From: Dermatemys mawii
Taxonomy: Eukaryota > Chordata > Testudines > Dermatemydidae
DNA: 64,000 nt
Reading direction: 5' to 3'
Assembly (NCBI GenBank): GCA_007922305.1
Contig: ML677326.1
Span: forward strand, 50,314,460 to 50,378,459
In this document: one piece after another, positions 25,401-37,245 of the stretch
Layout of the letters: each line of letters opens with the position of its first letter
Position numbering within the stretch: the stretch's first letter is position 1
Program-made: the position numbers and the translations under genes
Notes under the pieces: generated by a model
What the model was told of the DNA's origin: nothing
What the model saw: the letters and a program-made list of their open reading frames with translations, nothing else
Database searches by the model: none

Positions 25401-26060
25401 AACCTTCCTTGGTAACCTATTCTAGTTCTTAACCACCCTTTTTTACTAGAATTTTTTTTCGTAATATCTAAGCTAAATCTTCCTGCTGCAGACTAAGCCC
25501 ATTACTTTTTGTCCTTCTTTCAGTGAACATGGAAAACAATCAATCACTGTCCTCTTTGTAATAGCCCTTAACATATTTGAAGATTTTTAGGTTTTCCACC
25601 TCAGTCTTCTTTTCTCAAGACTAAACATGACCAAGTATTTAACCTTTCCTCATAGATCAGGTTTTCTAAACCTTCTGTCATTTTTGTTACTCTCCTCTGG
25701 ACTCTCACCAATTTGTCCATGCCAAGAACTGGACACTATACTCCTGCTGAGGTATCATCAGTGCCAAATAGCATGGAACAATTACCTCCCATATTTTACA
25801 TATGGCACTCCTGTTAATGCACATAAGACTAAAACTCTTTTTTGCAACTGCACCTCATTGTTGGCTCATATTCAGTTCCACTGCAACTCCCAGATCCTCT
25901 TCTGCAGTACTACTGCCTGACCAGTTATTCCCCATTTTGTATCTGTGAATTTGATTTTTCCTTCTTAAGTTTAGTACTTTGCATTGTCTTGATTGAATTT
26001 CATCTTGGATTTCTCCTGGATGCAGACAATTTTGTGATGTCGATGACACTTCATAACATA
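25401..26060 (-). mobile_element. CR1 LINE 3' end, second segment
   Basis: Continues the complement of CR1 after the insertion: CCTTCCTTGGTAACCTATTC, then CTCCTCTGGACTCTCACCAA, GAACTGGACACTATACTCC, GATCCTCTTCTGCAGTACT and TTGCATTGTCTTGATTGAA. These are the recurrent landmarks of the CR1 reverse transcriptase C-terminus and 3' region. Diverged, with no intact frame. Confidence 0.85.
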
Positions 26061-28420
26061 CAGTGGTAAGATTCTAAAGCACTCCACATGAAAATGTATC
26101 AGCTTTAAGTAATCAGTGTGTGCATGAAGGCCAATAATGGGGAAGATACCTCATCAGGAAATTCAAGACATTTAAAAAAGGTGAAGTTAGGAACTTGATG
26201 CAAGACATCAGGGGGAAAAGGGGAAAGGGAGTTAGAAAAAGTCTTCCAGATTTACACCCTGCTAATTTTAATTTTTATGTATTTACTTACTTCTTGGCTG
26301 GCACTATCTCCTCTGTGAATAATTCACAAACAAAAACTGACAAACTTTGCTCAGGTTCTGCTCAGGGGATTGACATTGGAGAGAACAGTGCTGGGATCTT
26401 TAGCTTCCTGTAGTATATAACCCTGGTAACTCCTTTGGAAGTATGTAGTTGTTGGTGAAAGTATGCAGGTGCCAATTCTGGTCTCTGCTCCGGCCATGGG
26501 TGGCAGGTATAATAGGCAAGGGGAGGCATTGCCTCCTGTAACACAGCAGTCTCTGCCTCCTGACACCTGGGCCATGGTGCCCCCCACCCCCCACGTTCTG
26601 AACCTTCCCGGAAGCGCCCATGGCTTGTTGCTGTTGCCTGGAGTCTTTCTCCTTTCCTCTCTTCCACCCCGAGCCTTTCCCACTTCATAAGTCCCCACAT
26701 ATCCTGGCTATGTCTCTCCTCACCCGCTGTCCCTGTGTTTGTATGTGCATGCATATGGGGGATGGGAAGGGGGCAGTGAGGAGGCGAGTGGAGGGGATCC
26801 CTGAGTAACTTTACACAGTGAAAAAGCCTTCCAGAGACCTAGTAGCAGAGATCACTGAAACTGATAAAGAGCCATTAATGTGGTAATGAAGCCATTTAAC
26901 AGGCATTTGCCAATGCCCAGGACTCCTTTAGCTACATACATCTGGCTTTTATACTGTAGGAAAATGTATTATTGGGGTTTAAAACAGTTTCCAAATGACA
27001 ACCCTTCAGTTATTCTCTGTACCCAGAAGTAACTGTTAACCTGGCTCAATGAAGAACTGACATAGCCCATGAGTTTATTTCTTGATCTAGTTGTTTTATT
27101 CAAACCCAGTTTAAGTAAACGAGTCTGACAGGGAATTCTGTGTAAGGAAGGTGATTAAACTATGGTCCTAATGCGGGTTGTCAATGACAAGCACTTTTTC
27201 AAAAGGAGAGATTAGGCTTCAGGTTGGCGCAGGTAGCCTGGCTTTTCGTCTCTCTCTCTCTAACATACACTTAACTCCCTGCCATGCAGAGAGAATTTAT
27301 CTGGCAATTAAGCTGGTGTGGCAGGAAAGGGAGGGCGAGGAGGCGAGCAACAGGTGAGTGAGCGGCAGGCAGGTGGAGGAGGAGGTGAGCAGAGGGGAAT
27401 ATCTCAGGGTGTGTGTGTGAAGAGATGAGTGGCGAGTCAGTGGTGGCGGAGCCTGAGGCACAGCAGGAGTGGAGTGCGGGCAGGGCTGTGGAAGGAGGAG
27501 GCAGGGAGAAGTTTCACACACTGCCCATGGCTCTGGTCTCTATATTCTGCTCTGACAGCATTTGGGGCCATAAATTCCCCAGAGCAGGAGCAGCATAGGT
27601 TTGATGTAAGTTACAATTCCCCACTTGATCAAACCCTGGCATTGGTAAGGTGGGGTGTTGAGGGAAGAAGGAGATAGCCAAAGTAGCCAGTGTTACAGAG
27701 ATTCTGGCTGCAAAGCAACGCATAAACAGCTGGGAAAACTTGCTGTAAGTTAAAACATCCCTTGATATCTGCTGTAACTTATGCCAAGGGTCATTTTGGA
27801 GTCTGTTTGCAATAGTTTGGAGTCCAGGGGTCTTAAATGTGGCATGAAACCACCTTTGCCCTCTCTTCCCCATGGACTATGCCTTCTGCATGGCCTCCCC
27901 TATTTATGGTTGCTGAGCTATGCAAAAGGCATATAACTGTGTTGTTGGTCTTTCTGTAATGTGATTAATATATTGTTAAATGGCAACACTTCTTAATCTT
28001 CATTTCCAATTCCAGTTCAAATGATTTTGAACCTATATGTTCGCCCATCACTAGGAAAAATTACTTATTGATAATTTGGACCAAATAACCTATAATATTT
28101 TCTTCATGACACTTAAGAAGTAGAAAAAGAAATGTTTGAAACCACTATAGTACAGCTTCAACTTGTTTAACTCATAAAACATAATAAACTGATTTTTTAA
28201 AGTAATATTCCTGAAAGGGAATGTTTGTGCCAAGATTCTTTTTTACCCAGAGTAAGCATTTATGGCCAAATTACAGTCCTCAGAAAACAGTAGTTTATAA
28301 TGAAACTATAACACAACATTAAGGTCCTTTAGCAGGCCGTGCTATAAACTTGCTTTTCAGAGATGAATATAGTACATGTTTTATGTAGTGAAGTTCTGAC
28401 ACTAAGTACTACTGTATTCA
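26061..28420. other. Intergenic DNA with G-rich patches
   Basis: No gene. Blocks at 26500-26820 and 27330-27530 are G/C-rich with many overlapping open frames on both strands (up to 130 codons). Their low complexity (GAGG, GGCAGG runs) suggests old repeat DNA. I cannot name the families. Confidence 0.5.
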
Positions 28421-28805
28421 TACCCTATACACTAGTGTAATCATCTTTGTACAAAATATGCCATCTGAGGTATCATTTGAAACCTAATAATTCCTGATCA
28501 TTAATATTCTTGGGTGATGTATGTACGCAGTGTGTATTAAGTGTTATAAATATATGCTGGAAGCATGTTTAAATTAAGTATGTCAGGGAGTTGTTAAATA
28601 GGTCTATCATAAACAAAGGAATGTCTATTTACCTCACTTTACATATAAGCAATAAATAGGATCATCAAGAAAGCAAGGTGAAGAGATGGCAGGAAACAGA
28701 ACAATTTGCATTTCAGCAAACACAAGTGGAAGAAGAAAAAACATGAAGCTTCCTTCACCATTAGACTTGACTACATGTCACCTCCCTCACAGCTTGAATA
28801 AACTT
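28421..28805. repeat. Possible LTR-type repeat fragment
   Basis: GCCATCTGAGGTATCATTTG and surrounding text resemble, from memory, the start of an LTR common in turtles and crocodilians. No coding region, primer-binding site or partner LTR is seen. Low confidence. Confidence 0.25.
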
Positions 28806-30469
28806 TACCTTAAGAGATAATCCTCAAAAGAATCCATTATAAAGATGTACTGGTCTATAAAGATGTGGGGGGTTGTAAGCTGGCTGCTGGGGTCATAGGT
28901 GCTGAACCAGGGGTACAAAGCACACAGAGATGTCAGGGTATGACCGGCATGCTTGTGAGATGGTGGTGAGCATCCTAGGATGGGAGCTATAAACAACAAA
29001 ATATTGTAAGGCACCCAGAGTTGTGGGACAAGTGGAGAAAACTCCTCACTGGTCTGGACTGCACCTTGTAACAGAATTATACATGTCTGGGTTTGAAGCT
29101 CATAAACATTTAACATAACCTATTATCTATAGTTTTATTTGAGCTTCTCTTAGCTGTAAATGACAAACAAATCAATTACAATTTTTTCTTTCATATATCT
29201 AATTTATGTTAGAGAGAGAGAGAGAAAGAGAGAGTCTATCTATCTGTCTATCTACAAAGATGATCCATATTCTTCAGAAGCACTTGGTGGAACTTGAACT
29301 GTGAAGGTGGAATTTAGATCTAACACAGTAGGCCCAATTCTCTGGTTTAGCAGTTGTGTACAGTGCAAGACTGAGTGCTGGGGCTGGCCAAGGCCCAGTT
29401 TGTCTATCAGATACACAGGAATAGCCTTAGGGTTTCTGTAAATTTCACCCAGCTGCCACATCCCCAAAGGACCATTCTAGTGCACAAGAATTGACAGGGC
29501 ATAAGGATGGCCCATCAACGCCCTTTTCCCCTGCGAATGCTCCCTTCGTCAAGGTACTGAGAGGGCAATAATGCAGCAGCTGCTCTGGCAGCTCTATGCA
29601 GGTGGAATCCTGAAGGCGGTGGCTAAGCATGCTTTACGGATAATGTGTTTCCTAGAGCAGCACTTTGGAAAAATCCCACAATATTATATTGTATCAACAT
29701 TCTGTTTTCAATTTTGAATTATTACAAGACATGTAAGATGGAGAAGCAGTTGTGGCAAGCTTCCAGATCTTGACCATTCTGTCTGCAGAAGCTAGTTTTG
29801 GTCCAGACCTCACTGATGCATAAAAACCGACCGTCAGATCTGGCTACGCAGAGGTAAAAGGATGAAACTATGACCATTTCAAATCTCTTCCTCTAAAAGC
29901 TTTTCTTCATAGTGAAGCACTGGGAGAAAAAATATTTTAAGCAGAGTATTATTACTGCAAAAAATATGGTCTATGAAGAGTACAAAGAAAGTGATTAGTA
30001 GCTTATTTGAGCCCAGAACCTCCAATAAATTGTATATACCTAATTATTTTATCAAGTCTTGAAATATCACTATATAACATGGTCTTTTCAGTGTTTCTTA
30101 TTATTTCATTTTGCACTATGCCTACGTTTTCTGCATGTATAGTGGTGGTATCTCCTTTATCTTGAACTCCATCACTACTACTTGCTTTGAAAAAAGCACC
30201 CCTTGGCTTGAAACAGCATGCTTTGAAATATTTTATTTGTTGTAGATGTATTTTTTGAGCTGATCTATAAGCTCTATTTTGACTTGTAGATAGCAGCAGC
30301 AGTGTTTTTGGCAGCGATGTTCTGTTCTGGCAATGGTGTGTCAGCCTCTTTTAACAGTTAATTCACACAGACATCAGACATCTACCACATTTTTAAGGTA
30401 GGAGGAGTTCAGCTGCAATTAATTTTCTGTGTGGCATTGTAGATTCTTAATCATAACAATGCAAAGAAC
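28806..30469. other. Intergenic DNA with a GA/TCTA simple repeat
   Basis: No gene recognised. A (GA)n run with an adjacent TCTATC-type run occupies about 29211-29256. Confidence 0.6.
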
Positions 30470-30628
30470 TAAGGAGGCAGACTGGCCTAGTGCAGAGAGC
30501 ATTTAGATGAAACTCCAGAGATATGGGTTCCAAATCCTGGCTCTGCTCTGATTTGCTAGGTGAACTTGGGTAAGTCACTTCCCTCCTTATGCCTCAGTTT
30601 CCATGTCTGAAAATTAGGCATAACAATA
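30470..30628 (+). repeat. MIR SINE
   Basis: GGCAGACTGGCCTAGTGCAG opens a MIR in sense. Landmarks GGTTCCAAATCCTGGCTCTG, CTTGGGTAAGTCACTTCCCT and GCCTCAGTTTCCATGTCTGA follow in the expected order. It ends in an AT-rich tail where a second element inserted. Confidence 0.85.
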
Positions 30629-30904
30629 CAGTAGAACCTCAGAGTTACAAACTGACCAGCCAACCACACACCTCATTTGGAACAGGAAGTACACAGTAAG
30701 GCAGCAGCAGAGTATTAAAAAAGAAGCAAATACAGTATAATATTGTGCTAATCAAAAACTGTTAAAAAAACAAAGAGAAGGCAGCATTTTTCTCCCACAT
30801 AGTAAAGTTTCAAAGTTGTATTAACTCAATGTTAAGTTGTAAACTTTTGGAAGCTCAAACATAACCTACATTCCTGAGGTTTTTGTAACTCCAAAGTTCT
30901 ACTG
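30629..30904. mobile_element. Tigger/mariner-like MITE with TA duplication
   Basis: The left end CAGTAGAACCTCAGAGTTAC and the complement of the right end, CAGTAGAACTTTGGAGTTAC, agree at all but three positions. Both sides are flanked by TA (30627-30628 and 30905-30906), as expected for Tc1/mariner transposition. 276 bp, non-coding. It sits exactly in the AT tail of the MIR. Confidence 0.8.
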
Positions 30905-30906
30905 TA

Positions 30907-31729
30907 CTTCCTCATTAAAGCACTTTAAGAACTACTGGTGAAAATCATCATGTTAGAATGAGCTATAAGTGATTTTTTTCCTGTAAAATGTACACTAAAT
31001 ATTGAGGCAGGTGAATTTCTACATTAGAGCTAATAATACTTATTCTCCTGGGCCTCAATCTTTTCTCTATGCTTGCTGCCAGACAGATGGGGAGATGCAG
31101 AAGAATGGCAAAATTTATTTTTTCCATCTTAAATACAGTACAAGACATCTAAAGTGCTTTAACAATATAGGAATCCTCCCCTCTGCAGCTTTTGTATAGA
31201 AATCTCAGACAGGAATATTACTACTGCTAGGTTTTAAAACATGAAGCCACCGTACGACTATATAAAAGCCCTCGAATGGGCAACTGAGAGGCTGCAGACA
31301 GGTTAAAAGAGCAAGCAACTGTACTATCACCTTATAATCAGAAAACAAACATGGAAAAACGTCATTACTCTTGAAACATCAATACTTTTGAAATTAAATA
31401 AAACAAAGTTTAAGAAACAACAAGGACAGTTGAGAGCTTAGCACGATTTAAGAAGAAAACAAATGGCTTAGAAACATATAAAAATTGAAGTCCACATCAG
31501 GCTTGGCACAGGGAGGAAGCAGCAGAGATGCTAGACAACCATGGGAGTTGTTAAAAAGTCTTATCACGGAGAAATGTAGTGCCTGAAACAACAAAAAATA
31601 TGAATTGTATTGCTCTCTGACCGCCATTATTAGGGTCTCTAAATCTAATAAGGATTTTAATATACCAGCCAGAGAGGAAAGATGGTATTGTTATTTGGAT
31701 AGTGTTCCTAGATCTACAGAATTCCTCTG
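30907..31729. other. Intergenic DNA, nothing recognised
   Basis: AT-rich with no motif-bearing frame. Confidence 0.6.
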
Positions 31730-31860
31730 GGTAATCGCAAAACCCCCTTGAACCTCAGTTTCCATCTGTAACATGGGGATAATAATACAACCTATTTTAT
31801 GGCTGTGTTGTGAGGATTAAGTTACCAGTGCAAGTGAAATGCTCAAAGATCGTAATGATC
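31730..31860 (+). repeat. MIR SINE 3' portion
   Basis: AACCTCAGTTTCCATCTGTA, CATGGGGATAATAATACAAC and GTTGTGAGGATTAAGTTACC are the tail half of a sense MIR. Confidence 0.75.
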
Positions 31861-33135
31861 TTCACCGCAGAAAAGCCAAGAAATAAAAAGACTTACAAAA
31901 ATTAGCCTAAAGTTCTTTATGCTATTATAGTTAAGAATCTACAATGCTATGCTGACCTTAGTTATGATTACTCTCAAATATGTCCTACTTTTCAATATAC
32001 CTGATTCTTCTGTATTGATGTGGTTCTAATGTGTCCCTGAAAAACTGGATCTGTGTCTAATTCTGTTCTTCATCTGTAGATAGATTTTATATAAAAACTG
32101 GGGGAGCTGGTAGGGAACCCTATAGTTAGATTGCTTAACACTTTCCATTATAAAGAGTTCTTGAAACCCTCATTTTCAGAGACCCTCACACTTGGCATTT
32201 TTTGCATCTGGCCTTTGATATTCAGCCAGGGGGAATCCATTCAAGTTACAAAGTGCCTTTTCTTTGTCCCTTTAAATTCCATTCAGTTTTGGCTGAGATG
32301 TAAGTGTTACGAATTGGCATTTCCCTTCTCTCACTCGCACTGCTCAGGAAAATGTAGGCAGCCTGCCCAAATCACAATGTTCAGAGGCTGAGCTCATGCT
32401 GCCACTAAAGCAGAAACAGCAGAAGCAGCAGACCAGACTGCACCGTGCTCTAGGGAAATACCAGAGCAGCTACTCTAAACCCTTGACCTAGTACATGACC
32501 TCTATGACCCATTTACACATGCCCCACAAGGAGGAAAAACAGGGCAGAATCTCGCCAGCTTCTGAGTGGGATGAGAGACAAGTTAGGTTCTCCAAAAACA
32601 CCTGCTGGACAAAGCACTTGGTCAGCAGACGATCCCTCTTTCTGGGGGTGAAACAGGAGTCCCTGCAGCCGTGGAGGAGGAAAAGAGAAAGAAGGCCAAT
32701 ACAGGCTGGCTTTCCTTCTGTCCCTCTAGATCCAGTACCTGGAACCAGCAACCCGTCCTCACACTCTGAGATAATAGCCTTCTCCTGCTGCCAGCTAATG
32801 TTTTTAGTCTGTAGCTCAAGTTGGTACAGTTACACCTAATAGAATTTGTTTTTTTCTGTTTCTTTTTTTAGTAAAACCTAGGGAAATACACATAAAACTA
32901 TGTTAAAAGAATGTTAATGTGGCAAAGTCAAGCTCTCAAAAGTTAGGAAATGCCATATTCATGATTACCTGTGCAAACTTAATTCAGCCTCCTTTCGGAC
33001 ACAACCATTTTAATAGTTTTTAATTACATGATCACATGCTATTTCATAGGTGCCTGCCTCATTCGATGAGCAGGATAGATGCACAAGGGGACAAAATTAA
33101 GGCTGCATGGATAATCACAAATGTAGCATTTGCTA
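31861..33135. other. Intergenic DNA, no gene seen
   Basis: Overlapping open frames on both strands at 32488-32839 (up to 114 codons) show no motif or codon bias that I can detect. No clear repeat. Confidence 0.55.
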
Positions 33136-33390
33136 ACTTTTGAGTGCTTTGCAACCAAAGTGACATTATTTAACACAGATTTTGTGTGGGTAAAATGTAT
33201 GTTTACATACTATATTTGGCACTTTTGAGTGCTTTGCAACCAAAGTGACATTATTTAACCCAGATTTTGTGTGGGTAAAATGTACGTTTACATACTATAT
33301 TTGGCACTTTTGAGTGCTTTGCAACCAAAGTGACATTATTTAACACAGATTTTGTGTGGGTAAAATGTATGTTTACATACTATATTTGGC
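33136..33390. repeat. Tandem repeat, three copies of 85 bp
   Basis: The units start ACTTTTGAGTGCTTTGCAAC at 33136, 33221 and 33306, each exactly 85 bp apart and nearly identical. The middle copy differs at AACCCAG for AACACAG and TGTACG for TGTATG. The array ends at the GGC of 33390. Confidence 0.95.
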
Positions 33391-35904
33391 ACATAATTAA
33401 TCAATTACAAAGAAAAACACTACTTGTTTTTTAACATCAGAACATCTTTCATTTTCTTTTCAGTTTCAATAGGGTATCTTCAGATAGATATTTTGTTAGC
33501 ATTCCACACACCCTCCTGCACCCAAGGAAAAGTATTCCATATGAACAAATTAACAAAAAAATGAACAAAATCTCATTGACTTAATTTTTCTAACTCTTTA
33601 CATCAATATTTTACAAATGATTGCATAATCATTTCCACATCAGCTATATGTGAAATTAGGTAGAAATTAGGTAGTGTAGGAATTAACTTTCATAACTGTC
33701 TCTTTCCCTTATCCCTTTCAAAGGGTGAGAAATTAATTCATCTGTTAGGCTACATGTTACAAAAATTAGTTCTGAGCTTTATACAGTAATGTAGTTTAAA
33801 TTAGTACCTGATTCTCTAAAGTCCACAATTTAGGACACCACAGAATCTACTGCAGCAACTAATTAAACACTCACTGTAAGGTTAAGTTTTTCATTAAATC
33901 AATAGGCCCCTAGTGTCAGTTACAAAGCCCTAATTACTATGCAGTAAATTTAGATTGAATTTGAATTAAGGACTGATTTTCAATCTAACCACAGCATGTA
34001 AATATTGTAAATTACCAGAATTACAGTTCAATAAAATTGAATGGATTTCACTTTAGATAAACCAAATGCAAATGAGCCAAAAGACCAGCAGAAATTTTCC
34101 AAACAACTTGGCAAGAGTCTTACATACACAGCATATAGAATATTGTTTTGGCAATGAGCATGTCAGAGCTTGAAAACGCTGCCACCATTTACTCTAACAT
34201 GTTTTAAATATTTCATTATCTGTTCAGAAAATGAATAAATTTAATCTCTCCCAAGTGATCAAGCAAAATGATGGCTAATGTGCCCACTTACTGTGTTGCT
34301 TTAGTTTGATGACTGTATTGTTGTGCTAAAGCACAGTATGAAATCAGGTTATCAGGTTATAACTGGCAGGGATAAAAAAAGCAAGTGCTGGGAAACACAA
34401 AACAACCCATTTTCTAGGCATGAATCATGCACTTTGAAGATTCAAAAAAAAACCCCTATAAAATTACAGACAATAGCACTCTAATCAAACAAGTATAAAA
34501 TTGAAAATAATTGGAAGTTTGTGAAGCTTTCGTTCTGCTTCAAACAAGTACTGTATCCACAGGACATTAATAAAATCAGAGAACTGTGCAGTAGGTTATG
34601 TTACATTAAACAGCAAAATCAGAAAAATGCCTATTTTGAGGGTCATGTACACTTTTATTAAGAGCTCCCTGTTCACCTGTTTAGAGAGTACTTCAATGTA
34701 CAACTCTAAAATTTCTATTGTAAATAGTCTTAAGCCATCCCAAATAAGTTTATGGAAAGAGCATCTAATTCCTTAATACTATATTCTTTACTCATGTATC
34801 CCAGCAACATAAATTAAGATGGCAGAATAACAAAAGCCAAAATTAAAATGAAAAAGTATATATTTAATATTGTGATGAAGACTTAGAAGGGATGTATATG
34901 TGTTAAGAAAATGAATGGTAATTACATCAATTTTATGCCTGTCAAATGTGGAACAAAAAATCAAAAGTAAAAAGGGCTAAATATTAAACCTTCAAAAATA
35001 ACTACAGGGCCTGGAGAAAATAAATATCTTATATTCTTATTTCTAGCATGTATGTAATTATGCCTCCTGATCTTTCGACAACTGTTACTTCATTTATTTT
35101 TGTAACTTACTATATGGATCTTCAATTTTTTCATTCCTTACAAAATTAAATAGTTCTAGTGCAGTTTGCAAGGCACATGCTCTGTTTCTGACAAAAAACG
35201 CACAGACAATACCACAGTGTCAAAATCTCCTCATTCCTATGAATGTTAAAATCATATCTAAAACCATAGAAAAGTGTTGAAGCAAGTCTATACCATCAAG
35301 AAATGTAATTCTCCAATGAAACTTCATCAACTGGGCATGCTAGCTAACGGTTGAAAGCAGCTCACGGTGTTTGCACTGACTGGACAAATCTCTGTAGGAA
35401 ATCATTTGCTTTTCATGCACAGTGCTGATCAGTGAAAAGTGAAATGGAGCTCTAAAAGACATGAAGTGCCTTTTTCAAGAGACAGAGCACAATGACAGCA
35501 GCACTCCCAGCTCCCATCATCCCTAAAAGTTTGGACTAAGCTTAGAATACCAGATTAAAACACTCTTCTTTGTTTCCAGACCACCAGCCTGACCTACTGT
35601 AGTTATAAGGGCAAGAGTCTACTTTTAACTCTGAAGTTATACTCGGGTTTTGGACTTAAGGAGTTTCCATAGTATAGTGAGGTTTCTTCACCTTGTTAGA
35701 GGCCATTAGACCTGTCTTGTACACAATTTGGAAGAATTTATCAGATTCAACCTATCGTCACTAGCACACACAACAAGTCTGAAATTGGTTGCTGTCCAAT
35801 GATGACATTTTTGCAAATTTATTTCAGTGGGTCCTATGAAATTTGCAATCATTCAGTTTTATGGTGCATGCATTTTGAAGGCCATGATGTAGTGGATTAA
35901 TGTC
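33391..35904. other. Long repeat-poor AT-rich stretch
   Basis: About 2.5 kb with no recognised transposon and no open frame of 60 codons or more, unusual beside the rest of the window. A role is unknown. Confidence 0.5.
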
Positions 35905-35975
35905 CCAAAGCCCTGATTCAAAGCATACTGAAGTCAGTGGAAAGACTCATATTGACTTTCAAGGCTTTAGGGAGC
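35905..35975. repeat. Palindromic MITE remnant
   Basis: CCTGATTCAAAGCATACTGA, then AAGTCAGTGGAAAGACTCAT, then ATTGACTTTCAAGGCTTTAG: the AAGTCA...TGACTT arms are inverted around a short centre. It is the same family type as 10084. Confidence 0.55.
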
Positions 35976-36479
35976 AGTAATGCTTAAGGAATTTAGGAAT
36001 AGGGATGGGGTAAAGAGGTGATGTTTGGATCCAGATTCTGATTAAATGAAGGTAGAATTTGGATTTTTGCCTTAAATAAGTCAAGAGTTTAGAGAGTTCA
36101 GTATTATTAATCAGTTCTTAAGAGGTCTCGGACTCTTGTGAGACCATCTGCAAGATGTATGCCACCTTACATGGGGAAAATTGTATAAGCTTGTTCTTGG
36201 ATCCTGGGCTAGGCTGAAAATAATTTGAAAAATATGTCATCCAGGATCCCAGAACTAAAATCAATGGGATAGGATTGTACTCAAGGATTCAGATCTATAT
36301 TTCAATCCAGTTAACTGGGGTGGGGGAAGAGTGGTAATTTAAGATTCTGCTTTCAGCCCATTTCTGCTTAACAGGGATAGCAGAGAGCAAGTGAAACATA
36401 GATTTCCAACACAATATGGTAGCCAGCAAGGACCGTCAGTTTGGGCCTGCATCAGTAGAACCATCCAGTCACAGAATGA
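35976..36479. other. Intergenic DNA upstream of the PLE remnant
   Basis: No open frame continuous with the downstream endonuclease: the in-frame TGA at 36477 closes it. Older PLE sequence may extend into this stretch but I cannot see it. Confidence 0.45.
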
Positions 36480-37022
36480 GGATACCACAGCACCCCGCGC
36501 CATAATAACTCTAACTCAGGAACCAATCCATGCAACAAACCTCGATGCCAACTCTGCCCACACATCTACACCAGCAACACCATCACAGGACCAAACCAGA
36601 TCAGCCACACCATCACTGGTTCATTCACCTGCACATCTACCAATGTAATATATGCCATTATGTGCCAGCAATGTCCCTCTGCTATGTACATCGGCCAAAC
36701 TGGACAGTCCCTACGAGAGAGGATAAATGGACACAAATCAGATGTCAGGAATGGCAATATACAAAAACCTGTAGGAGAGCACTTCAGCCTCGCTGGACAC
36801 ACCATAAAAGATTTAAAGGTCAGCATTTTGCAGCAAAAAGACTTCAAGACCAGACTGCAAAGAGAGACTGCAGAGCTGCAATTCATTCGCAAATCTGATG
36901 CCATCAATCAAGGATTGAACAAAGATTACGAGTGGCTAGCTAACTACAAAAGCAGTTTCTCTTCTCTCGCTATTCACACCTCCAGTTCAGCTGCTAGAGG
37001 AATCCTCACCCTTCCTGATTAG
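36480..37022 (+). pseudogene. GIY-YIG endonuclease domain of a Penelope-like element
   Basis: An open frame of about 180 codons runs from just after an in-frame TGA at 36477 to a TAG at 37020-37022. Order: a cysteine linker NPCNKPRCQLCPH near residue 17, an intervening Ser/Thr-rich stretch, then MCQQCPSAMYIGQTGQSLRE, whose MYIGQT is the GIY-YIG nuclease signature. The conserved Arg of RERINGHK and the downstream Glu of ETAELQFI complete the active-site pattern. In PLEs this nuclease nicks the target DNA for target-primed reverse transcription by the upstream reverse transcriptase, which is absent here. The domain frame itself is intact, so this copy may be fairly young, but without the reverse transcriptase it is a dead fragment. 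No start codon is implied: it would have been internal to a longer protein. Confidence 0.85.
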
Positions 37023-37121
37023 TGATAACAAGCTGGTTCAGCTTTATTGGACTAACCCTGTTATCTCCAACCTGGCTCTTGCCTACCTATTTATACCTGC
37101 CCTTGGATACTTCCACTGCAT

Positions 37122-37163
37122 GCATCCGACGAAGTGGGTATTAGGCCACGAAAGCTTATGCTC
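37122..37163 (+). ncRNA. Hammerhead-ribozyme-like motif in the PLE tail
   Basis: CCGACGA at 37126-37132 (one base off the hammerhead box CUGANGA) is followed by a short helix, GTGG 37134-37137 with CCAC 37146-37149. GAAA at 37150-37153 follows directly. GCAT before the first box can pair with ATGC at 37158-37161. PLEs are known to carry hammerhead motifs. The U-to-C change, and a third helix I cannot form cleanly, make activity here unlikely. Confidence 0.4.
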
Positions 37164-37245
37164 TAATACTTTAGTCTGTCTTTAAGGTGCCACAGGACTC
37201 TTTGTCACTTCTGCAATTCCAGACTAACACGGCTACCCCTCTGAC

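Larger units (their letters stand above)
36480..37245 (+). mobile_element. Penelope-like retroelement, 5'-truncated 3' part
   Basis: Comprises the C-terminal GIY-YIG endonuclease coding part and a 3' non-coding tail. The tail has the very common vertebrate sequence CATCCGACGAAGTGGGTATT, GCCACGAAAGCTTATGCTC, AAGGTGCCACAGGACTCTTT and ACTAACACGGCTACCCCTCT. The reverse transcriptase part is missing. The tail contains a hammerhead-like core, listed separately. Confidence 0.85.

Noticed and set aside
33136..33390. CRISPR-like array
   Set aside because: The units are contiguous with no unique spacers and the context is vertebrate, so it is a plain tandem repeat.
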